The position numbers were made by a program, and so were the translations under genes. From Heterobasidion occidentale (Eukaryota > Basidiomycota > Agaricomycetes > Russulales > Bondarzewiaceae), in contig JBCAQO010000001.1 in NCBI GenBank assembly GCA_039111635.1, positions 1 through 64,000 of the forward strand: a stretch of DNA of 64,000 nt. The letters are read 5' to 3'. The notes under the pieces were generated by a model, which worked only from the letters and a program-made list of their open reading frames with translations, searched no databases and was not told the origin of the DNA. The stretch's first letter is position 1, and the number at the start of each line of letters is the position of its first letter. Shown in pieces: positions 22,012 through 33,149 of this stretch.

Positions 22012-22656
22012 TCACGCAACCGAAGCGATGGCTTCCACCTCTACTAGCCCATCTCTGGGAATACGCGCTACCTCGACTGCCGAGCGCGCAGGTTTGTGAT
22101 CGCCAAAGAAGCTCTCGTAGATCTTGTTGACCGCCGCAAAGTCATTCATGTCCTTCAAGAAAACCTATAGGAAACATGGGAGTCTGAATCAAACCCAGAG
22201 CCGACGAATGAACACTTACTGTTGTCTTGACCACCTTTCCCACTTCACTCCCGCTAGCTTCAACAACCGCCTTCAAATTCAACAGCGCTTGCCGTGCCTG
22301 CTCCTCTACACCGCCAGCGACAAATTGGCCGGTCTTCGGGTCAAAACCAAGGCAGCCGGAGACAAAGACGAAGGGGTGTGCAACAATGGCCTGGCTATAA
22401 GGTCCGATAGCAGGGGTGCATCTGGACATTATTCATAATATATCGCAGACGAGTCAAGGCCTAGGTAATAAAGCGAGTATATCCGCGTCAATCACTCACG
22501 CTCAGTGGAGACCTTCGTCAAGGATGGATGCGAAGTGACAGTAGACATCGCTCGTGGAGGTTGAGTATGTGGTGATGGAGGCACTACGAATTTGGCCAGA
22601 TGGCTAGTACTTTTTGGAATCTGACGAGGAGATCGCAGGAGGACACGGGTAAGCAT
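22012..22656 (-). pseudogene. RidA/YjgF/Mmf1-type reactive intermediate deaminase, copy 1, one-base frameshift
   Basis: RidA enzymes hydrolyse reactive enamine/imine intermediates of amino-acid metabolism; the yeast mitochondrial member is Mmf1. The minus strand encodes a basic, Ser-rich presequence-like leader (Met at 22656; [20 protein letters not shown]), [16 protein letters not shown], an intron, then [31 protein letters not shown], an intron, then [35 protein letters not shown] and the stop at 22012. Length fits the family (about 130 aa without the leader). Relative to the copy at 62152 one C is missing near 22412-22414, just after the first acceptor, so exon 1 does not join exon 2 in frame. 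Confidence 0.85.
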
Positions 22657-22920
22657 CTCATGTTTGACTTGTGACAGACTTGTGACGTTCAGTTGAGTGA
22701 CATCTCTCAACCTCGAGTTCGACCGACTACTTAGCGCTCGCGTACCTCCATTATATCATTTCCTCACAAGTTACACAAATTGCGGTCGAATGTGCATCAA
22801 CGATAAGGATGGATCCCCTTTGAAAATTCTAGGCTAACGCCTGCGAGGTCACGATCCTTGAGACAAGAAACAGCAGCGAAGCATGCTCCGAGACGTCATA
22901 CAACTGATGGATTTCCTGCT

Positions 22921-22999
22921 CGCAAATCTGCGTGGTGCTTACTGCGCCTGCGTGGTGCTTACTGCGCCTGCGTGGTGCTTACTGCGCCTGCGTGGTGCC
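22921..22999. repeat. 20-nt tandem repeat TGCGTGGTGCTTACTGCGCC, about 3.5 units
   Basis: Three full units and a partial one are present here. The duplicate locus near 63074 has one partial unit only, so the array expanded or contracted after the segmental duplication. Confidence 0.9.
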
Positions 23000-23429
23000 C
23001 ACTGCGGTGAGTGGTCCCCATATGTCGTTGTCCTGAAGCGGCATGTTCTTGTGTTGATACTCTCGATAGCACTGCCGAACTCTGACATTCTCCAGAAGAT
23101 GCACTGCTGACACAGATCGATATCGTCCACCCTCGCTATGTGTCGAAGATTGACTGATATCCCATCATGGGTTTATGCGCCTCTGGCCGCGGCAACTGCC
23201 TTTACTGCGCCCAGCTTTCGTCCATACGCTGTGAACCCCCTCTAACTTCCTGCCGGTCCAAGCTACTGGTTGATGCCTAGACTTCCACTTCGCAGAACCC
23301 ATCATGCTCCTCAGAACTAGTCGGAGCTTATCTGAGCGTTCTCATGCAGAAGACATCAATGCTATGTCATATGCAAAGCGGTATGTACGCGCTCACTGTT
23401 TACCGTGTACCTCGAGGAATGAAAGGACA

Positions 23430-23747
23430 TCATGAGTCTTCATGTGCCTTACCTTCTCGCTCGACAGCGCTGACGGCCACAGGACTTTGATGAGCTAAAT
23501 ACCTGGTGCACTGTTGAGCTGACTTCTCAATCAATGGGGATAGCTCTTCCCAGGCATTCAAGCATGCCCCGCCGACGAACTGAGGGGTGAGAGCGGATAC
23601 TATGTACGTCAGTATGCGGTTGTCATGTCGATACGAAGATTGAGAACGAATAGGCAAGTTGCATATGTTTACATGCCACGGTCCACCGAGGCCCACTCGT
23701 CGGCCCCAATCAAGGCAAGTGGTTGCTTCGACCGACGTAGATAGCAT
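23430..23747 (-). CDS. Uncharacterised small ORF conserved in both duplicates
   Basis: 105 codons, between the RidA gene and the P450, read toward RidA. No family recognised. It contains TTCLDWGRRVGLGGPWHVN and later FVGGACLNAWEELSPLIEK. The copy at 63517-63834 keeps the whole frame with two amino-acid changes that I can see. Given how similar the two copies are overall, this frame conservation is weak evidence. The first codon is not well supported. Confidence 0.3.
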   Translation of the reverse strand: MLSTSVEATTCLDWGRRVGLGGPWHVNICNLPIRSQSSYRHDNRILTYIVSALTPQFVGGACLNAWEELSPLIEKSAQQCTRYLAHQSPVAVSAVEREGKAHEDS

Positions 23748-23893
23748 AAATTACTCCGTACAACATTTTCATCACTCACCAGTCAGCTAATAATCATTTT
23801 GTGTATTCAGATACTGTCAATATATTCATTACAATATTCGGACCTGTTTGATGTTGATAGCACGACGCAAATGGGCCCGGAACTACTAGTATT

Positions 23894-26027
23894 TCAGAAT
23901 TGTTGCTCCTCCGTCGTTTGCCGAACGAGTGCGAGTGCAGATTCTGAACGCGGGACGATGACACATTTGAACGGTTTTGGTCGGCTGAATAAAGCAAGGA
24001 TATCACTCTGCCTCGTCCTATCTCATTTACACCGTGTACTGAACTCACCTCACTAAACCCGTTGTGTATTCTGTATCGGGTTCGATCACAGCTCCGTGCT
24101 CGTTGACTTCTTTGCAGAGCGTGTATACCGCTAATACGGAAGCAATCGTGATCCAGATGGTATCGTTGACAAGCCAACGGCCAGGACACATCCTGAATGG
24201 GCGCAGTTGAACGAAGGGACATGCGCCCATGGAGATTCATCCTCACCGTCGTCCGAATCCGAATGCCACTTCTGTAGTAGAGGGTTGATACCAACCGCTG
24301 CATTCTTCTGTTGGTCTTCGAAACGCTCGGGCTTGAATGCCATAGGATCTGGATAGGTCGCCTCATCATGAAGAATGCTCCTATGATCAGGGTGCATGGT
24401 GAGAACGAGTTGAAAAAGGAAAGGAGAGACATACCAGACATTAGGTAGCACTGTCGTGCCTTTCGGTATCGTGTACCCTTGATAGACGTCGTCTTCCGTC
24501 ACGTAGTGTGCGACGCCCAAGGGTCCAACTGGATTCCACCGCAAGCATTCGGCGACAATACAGTCCAGATATGGAAGGGCATTCCGATCAGAAAAATTGC
24601 GGGAGGCGATCTGATCCTACCACGCTGTCTATATCTGTTGTGCTCTTTGTTGGATCTCTGGGTGAAGCATCATCGCTAAGAAAAACGATAGAATCGCAGA
24701 CACAGTCTTCGGCGAAAGTCAGAAACCGAAATATTACCATAGCGACACTACCCACCGTATCAACACCAGCGTTTATCCGACATTGTCAACAAACGTATCA
24801 CAAAATCGAAGGTTGGCGGTTACCAGCATAAGATGTTCCTGCAACGCCCTTGATCAACCGTGCATGCTCCGGATCTCTCCCAGACTTCATCCACTCGTCG
24901 AGTTCTGACGTTGTGAAGCAGGGTTTAGCAGTTCCCGACTCCTGAAGATATTGCATGAGCAAAGAAGAATAGCATGCCGAAATAACAGAGGGTCACCATG
25001 CGCTGTCTGACCATGTCAAAAGGGCGGTCAATCATAGCCCGCGACGCTCGCCGCCATTGTCTTGCCTGTTTCTTGAAGGATGCTCCAGGAAACCAACTCG
25101 GAACATGTTTGACTGACGATACTTCATCAAGGTCACCCAAAGACGGTATGTTACCAGCGACTTACGAAGAGGAATGTAGTCGACCAGATACGTTCCAAAT
25201 AGACCTGCCTTGCCGAAGGATGTCATCGCCTGATCTGCGAGAGTCACGTAGATATCGCCTTCCTCTGGAATATCGTGTCCATACAAAATTTGCATCACCG
25301 GTGCCACCGCACTTCTACGCGATTACTGAGAAATAGGGAAATTCCATGATAACGATCAAATTCCCACCTTCGTATGTGATGTTCTAGTCGATCAGGCTGA
25401 TGGAACAGATTCCGGAGAAGCGCATGTGTTTCCTTCAACTGTATGGGCTGGTAGTGTGGCGACGAATGAGCATGGAAATGTTTTTGAAACAGTGTTCGAT
25501 GCTTCCGCCAAGATGACCCGTACGGCATTGCCGAAAAAATCCAGTCAAAGCCCATTCTACCAAGAAGACGAGGAATTAGCGTTCGTGATGTACAACGAGA
25601 TGTAGGCTCACATCTCCTGAACCATGGTTCGCACTGGTCTAGAGGAATATGTCGCGCTTCGCTTTTCGAGTAGGTCGAATGCTGCTCGGGCTGAATTCAA
25701 GATGATGATGGGGTTTCCGAAAGCATGGATATATATGATGTCACCTATTGAACAAAAGACCTCAGAAACAGCTTCTCAATCAAGCAGCATCTACGAACCA
25801 TATACGTGCCGCCATTCAGCATATGTGCGCCATGGTGTGGACGTGGGGAGCGACGTGACTCCCCCGAACCACGATGTCTTCGGACCCGGGGGCAATGGGA
25901 AGCGACGATTCCCTGTCCTTAGGGATATGCCAACGCATATAGTCGAGAAAGGTATGATGATAAGAGCAATGAGGATGGAGGCGGGTAGTAGATTGGGGGG
26001 AGTGATATGATCGAGGGATAAGTTCAT
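23894..26027 (-). pseudogene. Cytochrome P450 (class II, fungal), decayed
   Basis: From Met at 26027: a membrane anchor (PASILIALIIIPFSTI), the proline-rich FPLPPGPK, then after a gap MPYGSSWRKHRTLFQKHFH (C-helix W-x-x-x-R), AGVDTVGSV (I-helix A-G-x-D-T) near 24770, ECLR (K-helix E-x-x-R) near 24530, PERF near 24325, MCPGRW near 24185, and a last exon ending LVRQTTEEQQF. Family features are in order and introns are recognisable. Two defects: an extra T in a T run near 24595 shifts the frame before the K-helix, and the F-x-x-G-x-R part of the haem signature before C-x-G is missing. It is similar in layout to Agaricomycete CYP64/CYP5144-like enzymes (tentative). The last exon recurs at the window's right end. 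Confidence 0.8.
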
Positions 26028-26129
26028 GTTGGGACAGGCTACAGACAATGAGGGGGTAGCGTGTGTGCACAAAGCCATGATGGTATCATTAATACAAGTC
26101 TGAGAGGTCGTGGCTTCTCTGGCAGCCAA

Positions 26130-28590
26130 TCTTAGGGCCGAACCTACAGATCTAGCCGAGTTTATTCCCCATCTGGAGATAAAGGAGAAAAGGGTCGATC
26201 AACTGTGATAGTACTGTGATCAACTCCGCGGATCTGTCGATGTTGAAATCATTTTTTTGCCCGACCAGAATTTGAAAAAGTCAAGTCTCCAGGAATCTTC
26301 AGGGACATTGCACGCTTATAGACCGAAATACACCGCCATGCAGTTGAACTCGTGCATGCCATATCGGTCATGCATCACGCGCCGTGCAGACCGGATTGCA
26401 GCGTCCTGATAACCCAAGGTTTGATGGTACGGGCGGTTCGCTCGCGGGTGAACTCTGCAGAATGAGGCGCGCAGGACCGCCGCAGGTCAACAGCATCGCA
26501 TCCGGGAAATATTTGATATCAGAATTTGCACACAGAACGGAAGTCCCGGCCCATGCATGATTACGCGACTCACTCCGACGAATCTTCAGGATCCGACCTT
26601 CCTTCACTCGATCAAGTATGACGCTGTTGCAGCATAGAAGATGTCCCTAACGGGTATAAAGATAACGCTCTCGCATGGATGGTTGTTCTTTTGATTCAAG
26701 GTATGTGGTTGGGAGGGTGCTGGAGATGATGCGCGCGGGTGCAGGGGCGCCTGAAGTTTTGGAGGAGGCGAACCCTTACATCTAGGCCACGGCCAAATTT
26801 ATTAGGTTGTCATAGCATTTTGGAATACGCGTGCACGCGAGCTACGGCTTCGCTTTGAAGGCCGAATGAATTGCAATGCCACGGCAATATGCCTCTCTAA
26901 GTCCATTCATAAGAGACGACATGTATACTCCTTCTTCGTCAGTTTCGAAGATATCACTTTGCAAAGCGCACGCACTTGTGATTTTGAGGAATCAACACGT
27001 TCGCCAGCGGAGGTTCGAAACAGAGGCCTATACGAGATCCGCGGAAAACATCAAAAACAGACAGCACGCAGAGAAAAAAGCAGTCAAGTTACTGTCCTGT
27101 CATAAAGAGAGAGCGCCCGTCTAAGAATGAAGGACAGTGAATGTTCCGTGGGAGGCTCAAGCGACGCAGGGCTGCTCACAATTTTGATCAAGACGAGTTT
27201 TACAACGAGCTTCGCAAGATGGATTCACCATGGCGGAATTGGGCGTCTGGATTCTTGACAGCGCTGAGTCAGCCGCAGACAGCCGCACAGACTTCCATTC
27301 CGCGCATTTGCGGAGTGTTGAGGGAAGCCAAAGCTAGTGTGAATCACTTTACCATCACAGCGGCGTAATGCCATATGCTGAGTGGTTGCTGATGATAAGG
27401 AGAATGTGGGGCGCGAGTAAGGGATGTCATCGTGACAAAAAGGTTTGCAATAGTCCTTGATCAGTAAGGTGATTTGCTTGCGACTTGGTCAAGCATTGGG
27501 GGCATTAGGCAACGAGCCTAGATTTCTTTCGCGCGGACCCGCGAGGCAGCTGGCATGTAATGGCTGAGTTGAAGACCACGTTGCCACAGCCTTGTGACAA
27601 TGCACTTTCGCTGCCGTAGTTCTCCTGCACGGGGATTGATATCGTACGATAGCACAGATCCTAACAGCCCTCGACGATACCATTGAATGAAAATTTGTGG
27701 TTGAATTCCATCTATAGAAGAGTGGAATGGTCGGGTTCAGATGAAGTCCGAGATATGATGTGATATGCAGATCTGGCTTCTCCAATGGGTTATCGATCAC
27801 AAGCTGCGCGTGCGTGAGGTGCGTCTGAGACTCTAAGAGAAGTATGTGTTCCAGGTGGAACGCGAGACGTGAGAATGGTGTGAGCGGTTTGCTGGGTGTC
27901 TTACATCGACTAGACGTTTGCAGTAAGGGTTCCACGTAACTTCAGACACCACGGACACAGGGCCCGCACTCGGACCGGGCGGAGAATACGCTGCCGTGAT
28001 AATTTCCTCGAAATGTGCATTGGGCGTCTTCTCTGCAAAAAAACAAAGGATTTGACAAATAGTCTCCCAGAACATCTTCAAAATCCTGTCTGCAGAATTC
28101 GGCTGACTTGCCAACAAATATCAATTCCGAGAATTGGAAACTCAAAGGGATCTTACAGCACCTAGCTTCTAACCTTTACTCCGAGGAGCCGGCAGTAATC
28201 CGAGGACTTTACCATCGCAGCCACCACATGCATATGTAAATCATAGGCGAGTTGATCGATGAGTTGTTAGCGCTTCAGCGCTTCCAATAACTGTCACCTT
28301 TGGAGTCATGGGAGAAACCCGGTCTCGGCAACCTCCATATCTGTATGCATCCTTGTACGCCCAAGACTTGGCTTCGCCTTCTGGTAGCACTGCTGGACCC
28401 AGCGTCCACGGGACAAAAAGTTAGGAAAAGATGATTGGTCAAGACATCTTCGATGTTCGGAGAGTCGAGTGACGCAATTAGCTTCGTTGATTGAAGGTCA
28501 GATGCTGCGGGTACCGATATAGATGACAGAGACACCAGATGAGGCGTTGAGAGAAACGAATATAATTGCAAATAGAAGACGGGAGTATAA
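26130..28590. other. Intergenic region without a supported gene
   Basis: Short ORFs on both strands (for example 27141-27368 +, 27489-27935 -) show no known motif, no credible exon chain and no copy elsewhere in the window. I see no repeats or RNA genes here. Confidence 0.4.
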
Positions 28591-28597
28591 TCATGGA

Positions 28598-29352
28598 TCA
28601 TTTACAATGGCAATGTCGACGAAGGGTGGGCGTCGAATTCAGCATTACAATTCGTGGCCGAGCTCGTGAAGGCAGTGGTTTCTTTGGACGGGAGGATTTT
28701 GCCAAAGTTGAAAAAAGGTCCTTTTCTGACGAACCAGTGGCATCGGCGGAATCAGAGGATTCCGAGTCGGAAGAAGATTCGGAGGATGTGGTTTCCTCAT
28801 TTTCGTCAGAGCTAGAGCTGGATGCGTCGCCTTCAGACGCTCCCTTACGCGCTTCTCGAATAATCCGAGGCCAAGGTTCTGTGATCACGGGTTGACATAG
28901 TCATTAAGAAGGTGGAGCACGACGAACCATTTCAATATGATGTTGTACAGAGTCATCAATATGCTCGATGTCTACGCTTCGCGGATCATTTTTTGCTTGC
29001 TCGAGCAGTTGAGAGTTAGAGGCTTCCAGAGCTGGCAGAAACGCTTGCACTCGGGATAGAACTGAGACAGAATCGGCATCGAGAAGACCACAGTGAAAGG
29101 AATGTCTTACGGTCCGTTGGAGGATCCACAAGGAATGTCTTTCTCTCACCGAAGTCGAACTCTGTAGGTTTTTTGTGGGAATGAGATGCATGAGAAGTAT
29201 TGAGCGCCTGAAGCATCCGTTCTGCAATTATGGTCTGGATAAAAGGTCGTCTGAATCAGAAATAAAAACTGACGAAGTCTGTTCTGACGCTCTTCATCCG
29301 TCTCTACATCTAGAGTAACCGCCGCATTTTCTGTGCCAGGTGTTGCTGCCAT
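28598..29352 (-). CDS. NOPCHAP1-like protein (DUF4598), box C/D snoRNP assembly cofactor family
   Basis: Start ATG at 29352. Exon 1 ends in ...ERQNRLRQ and joins RMLQALNTSH across a 48-nt intron. The next exon reads FGERKTFLVDPPTD, then a 48-nt intron, LLSRVQAFLPALEASNSQLL, DIEHIDDSVQHHIEM, a third intron and NLGLGLFEKR. The core LSRVQAFLP-x-LEASN and IEMNLGLG-x-FE boxes define this family, whose human member chaperones NOP58 for snoRNP assembly. A Ser/Glu/Asp-rich tail typical of the family follows, but in another frame, so a single-base shift lies just after FEKR (about 28850). All three introns join in frame. The tail shift is either an error or a late mutation. Confidence 0.75.
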
Positions 29353-29529
29353 TCACTGATGAGAAGTACGATAGCAATGAACAAGGGAAAGATGGTTGAA
29401 GAGGCGGGAAAGGGGTCCAGCCGGTTGGTTAGGTTGAAAATCTGAAGCCCAATCTAGGGTTAAGGTCAGTGTTCTTCATCTCCCTCCATCATCACCGAGG
29501 GCGAACCTTGGGTCACAATTGCTTCACAT

Positions 29530-31280
29530 CTCTTGCGCTCGTCACGCAGGGTATATACTGTTATGGCGATAAATTCTTCAAAAACAATTCATCCTCACCA
29601 GCTCCTCCACGTAAGCTTCAGGGGTACCAATTTTATCACGAGGTCCTCAAGAGTCCAAAATATATCGTTGCACCTATGGTTGATCAAAGCGAGTTGGTGC
29701 GTTATAGCCACACTCGATTCTTGTTTCATAACGGGTTGCATTCTAATCATTCCAGGCTTGGAGACAACTCTCTAGACGATATGGCGCGCAGGAAAGTCTA
29801 CCTTTCTCAATTTCTTGACATGAATTGACACCGGCGATAGTTAGCATACACTCCCATGATCAATGCCAAAGTACGAATTCATTATCTCTCACAAATCACA
29901 AGCTCACTTCACTTCACTTCTCAAGATGTTCGCTGGGACGAAGCAGAAAGGATACCGCGACACCAACTTCAACACCATTTATGGCGAAGAAGGCGGCGCG
30001 GGCGACCGTCCACTGATGTACAATTTTGCGCTAACGATCCCGACCAGCTTCTTGAATCCGCTCGCATTCTAGAGCCTCATTGCGATGCAATCGATATCAA
30101 CCTCGGATGTCCGCAAGACATCGCACGCAAGGGAAAATATGGCAGTTTCTTACAGGACGACTGGGACCTGATATATAAGCTCAGTAAGATCACAATCACA
30201 CTTTTCAAGTACCTTTCTTGACCCCTCTCATTAAGTCAACACTCTTCACACAAACCTCTCCATCCCCGTCACTGCTAAATTTCGTGTCTTTTCCTCACTG
30301 GAAAAGACCGTAGAGTATGCAAAAATGTTGGAAAGGGCAGGTGCACAAATACTCACATGTCATGGGCGCACGCGGGAACAGCGAGGCCATAACACCGTAA
30401 GCCGTATTTCGACTTCATATTCGCCCCAATCTTCTTAGTCTGATGCCTCGTCAACTAGGGTTTAGCAGACTGGTCGAAAATCCGCGCTGTGAAAGAAGCA
30501 GTTTCTGTACCCGTCTTCGCCAATGGGAACATACTCTATCACTCGGACATAGAACGATGCCTTGCCGAGACGGGAGCAGACGGTGTCATGTCTGCTGAAG
30601 GGCAACTCTATAATGCCGCATTGTTTTCACACTCCCAGTCACCCATTTCGTCATCCTCTCCAATGTCACCTCACCAAGATGGACTCTACCCTCCGCATAC
30701 TCAGCTCGCTCTAGAATATCTCCAGATCGTAGAATCTCTCAAGACCCCCACGCCTCTGAGTGCAGTCAAAGGTCACTTGTTCAAACTCATGCGGCCCGGG
30801 CTGGTGAAGCACCCCGACCTGCGGGATAAACTAGGCAAAACCAGGGGCAAAGAGGGTGGTGGTATCAGAGCATTTCTTGAGATCGTAGAGGAGCTGGCGG
30901 AACGCATGGAGAAAGACCAACACGTGGCTAGTGTCAGCGGAGAGACCGATCTCGAGGGGAAGATCCACACTGGCTCGCGCAACCATATTTCAGACCATTG
31001 CCTCCGATGGAAGGCAACGCCGCTAGAAACACCGGTGAGTCTACGTGCGATTCGTGAAAAAAAACGTCGACGCTAACGAGTGAGTCTTTCTAACCCTCCT
31101 CAAAATTTCACAGAGAAGAATGTCGTAGCCGCTCACAAACGGTCACATTCAGAGAGGACGCCTGATCCAGACATCGACGCGGAAGCGGACGATGAAGTAA
31201 AAAGGCTAAGCTTGATCTCGCCCATTCTACATCAGTCAGTCTCCGTGTTAATTTGCAAGACATGTATCACATATGGATAG
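29530..31280 (+). CDS. DUS1: tRNA-dihydrouridine synthase, Dus1 type
   Basis: A flavoenzyme that reduces U to dihydrouridine at D-loop positions 16/17 of tRNA. Ordered pieces: [69 protein letters not shown] (catalytic Cys in GCPQ), [50 protein letters not shown], then a C-terminal extension. At least five short introns interrupt it. Between DRPL and VQFCAND (about 30012-30020) the frame needs a one- or two-base correction. The remaining conserved boxes are intact, so this is either a recently broken gene or an assembly indel. The start codon is uncertain. It is followed closely by DPH4 on the same strand. Confidence 0.8.
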
Positions 31281-31483
31281 ACGCGCATCGAGGAATCATG
31301 CTCACGCTTCCTTTCATCGCAGAGTACAGTACAGTGTACTAAAGTTATTTTACTTTATAATGCCCCTAATAGATCGTAGGCTGTGACTTCGTGACGCTTT
31401 CAAAGTATGCGTGACCGCACTAGAACTTCCTCTCCAACCTCCATCATCCACGATACGAAGAAAACTTGAGCCAGATAATTCGT

Positions 31484-31987
31484 TGAGGACAAACTGGACA
31501 TCCAACCGCTCACCGAGCCCGATTATTATACCCTTCTCTCTGTACACCCAGCGCTTCCTCCGCGGATATCAAAGCTGCATATCATCATGCCTTGCTGATC
31601 CTCCATCCCGATCGTAATCAAACTGCTTCTAGTCTTTCATTTCAGCTTGATGTTCCTCGCGCTTCAGTTGATATTGGGCGAATTAAAGATGCATATCGTA
31701 CCTTATCCAACCCCGATCTGCGAGAGTCATACGATGCTGCACTACGATTCCAGAAAGGAGAAGGGGTTACAGGAAAGCCGAGGCCGGCGCAAGTAGTTTC
31801 TCTAGAAGAATTCATGGAGGGCGAAAGCGGAGGGTGGACGCATTCCTGTCGATGCGGGGGGGTATATCGAATAGGAGAAGTTGAGATGAACAGAGGACAA
31901 CATTTGGTAGGGTGCGGAAGTTGTTCCGAGGTCATCTGGGTAGGATATGAAGTTATCGAGAGCGGTGATGAAGAGATCAGTACTTGA
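31484..31987 (+). CDS. DPH4: Diphthamide biosynthesis protein 4, J-domain with CSL zinc finger
   Basis: DPH4 (Jjj3) supports the first step of diphthamide synthesis on elongation factor 2. Here: PDYYTLLSV, ADIKAAYHHALLILHPDRN (HPD motif of the J domain), IKDAYRTLSNPDLRESYDAA, then the CSL-type zinc ribbon SCRCGGVYRIG and LVGCGSCSEVIWVGYE, with four Cys as C-x-C and C-x2-C. It ends at the stop at 31987. Between LLSV and SADIK (about 31545) the frame shifts by one base. The N-terminal start exon is not certain; an ATG near 31407 is in another frame. Length is near the family norm (about 165 aa). Confidence 0.8.
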
Positions 31988-33149
31988 GGTGCTTTTTCAG
32001 GCTCGAAGCCGAAAGTCATCGAAGGTTGCATGCAGAAACACGGACATGCAATTGTTGCTGGTGCGTAGTATTTCTTCTGATCTTCGATATTGACATATTG
32101 AACTAAGAAATTGTCAGTCTAGTGTTACACAGAACTCCTCTCCATACTTAACACAGAACGACTGCAATCTTCTGTGTTGGTCAGCCACGGAGACTATCTC
32201 CATACAGTTTTGCCGATTATTTACTTCATTATCCGAATGCAAATTTCGTCCTTCTCCAGTCAAATTTTGTTTCTGACCGGGAGGGTGACGCAATGTAAAA
32301 CTTGGGCATACAACATGCTCATGCTCCAGTTTCATTCTGCGAAACGCCACTTGCGACACATCCGGAGTTGTATAGACTAGTGGACAAGCACATCTCTTTG
32401 AGGCGTGATATCACCGATAAAAGTACAGGCCTCATCTCTGTTCATCAATTACAGAACCTATCGAACCAACCAATGATGCTATTGGCACTTTGCTCCTTTG
32501 CCCATCCTACAACAGAAATTGGTCAGACTTGAATGTAGGGGATCGGCGGGCGCACAACTCACTCTCATGGGGCACGTCGGGATTTCCGCGGATCGCAAAA
32601 CCGTGGGCAACGCGTGCAAAAACCTGGAAGTGATATTCGGGCTTGAATGCGGAGTCTCGCAGGAGTTCTTCGGACCGGTGACGAGCGTCAGTGGGGAAGG
32701 TGTGGTCGGTTTCTGGATATACAGGATTAGCATCAAATGTAGAACACAGATATGCGACTATGAATCACCAGCGCAGGATAAGAAAAGAGGCCCTAGAAAG
32801 AGCAGTGAGTGAGAAGTACAAGTATACCAGAAGATTGCCAAACTTTTTGACTTCACAAAGTGATCTTCGTCAAGTAAAGCAGGGTGCGCAATCGCTCCTA
32901 GTTGGATTGAAGTAAAGCTAAAACCTTGTATTTCAAGGTTTAGTATAATCGCATTCACCTGCAGCAAGCCAGTCCGTGGCGGTGAGGCCTAACACGTCAG
33001 GGCCACCGAAACAATACCCTGCGTGGGATTTGAGTCTATTATCCGCACAAATCAGTCATGTGTTGCCCATACCGACAGCGGCATACTTGGTCTCAGTAGT
33101 GCCTGTATGACACACGCTATATTTAGCGTGTGCTCCCTTGAAGTCGCAA
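31988..33149. other. Intergenic region, nothing supported
   Basis: Only short ORFs without family motifs. The 3' end of the next gene (minus strand) lies at 33150. Confidence 0.4.

Larger units (their letters stand above)
20437..23913 (+). repeat. Segmental duplication, left copy (direct)
   Basis: Near-identical by eye to 60577-64000, in the same orientation, with an offset of 40140 nt at the left and 40087 nt at the right. The net difference is mainly three missing 20-nt units at about 22931-22997. It carries a membrane-protein relic, a P4-ATPase piece, RidA, a small ORF and the last P450 exon. The copy continues past the window at the right. Confidence 0.95.
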
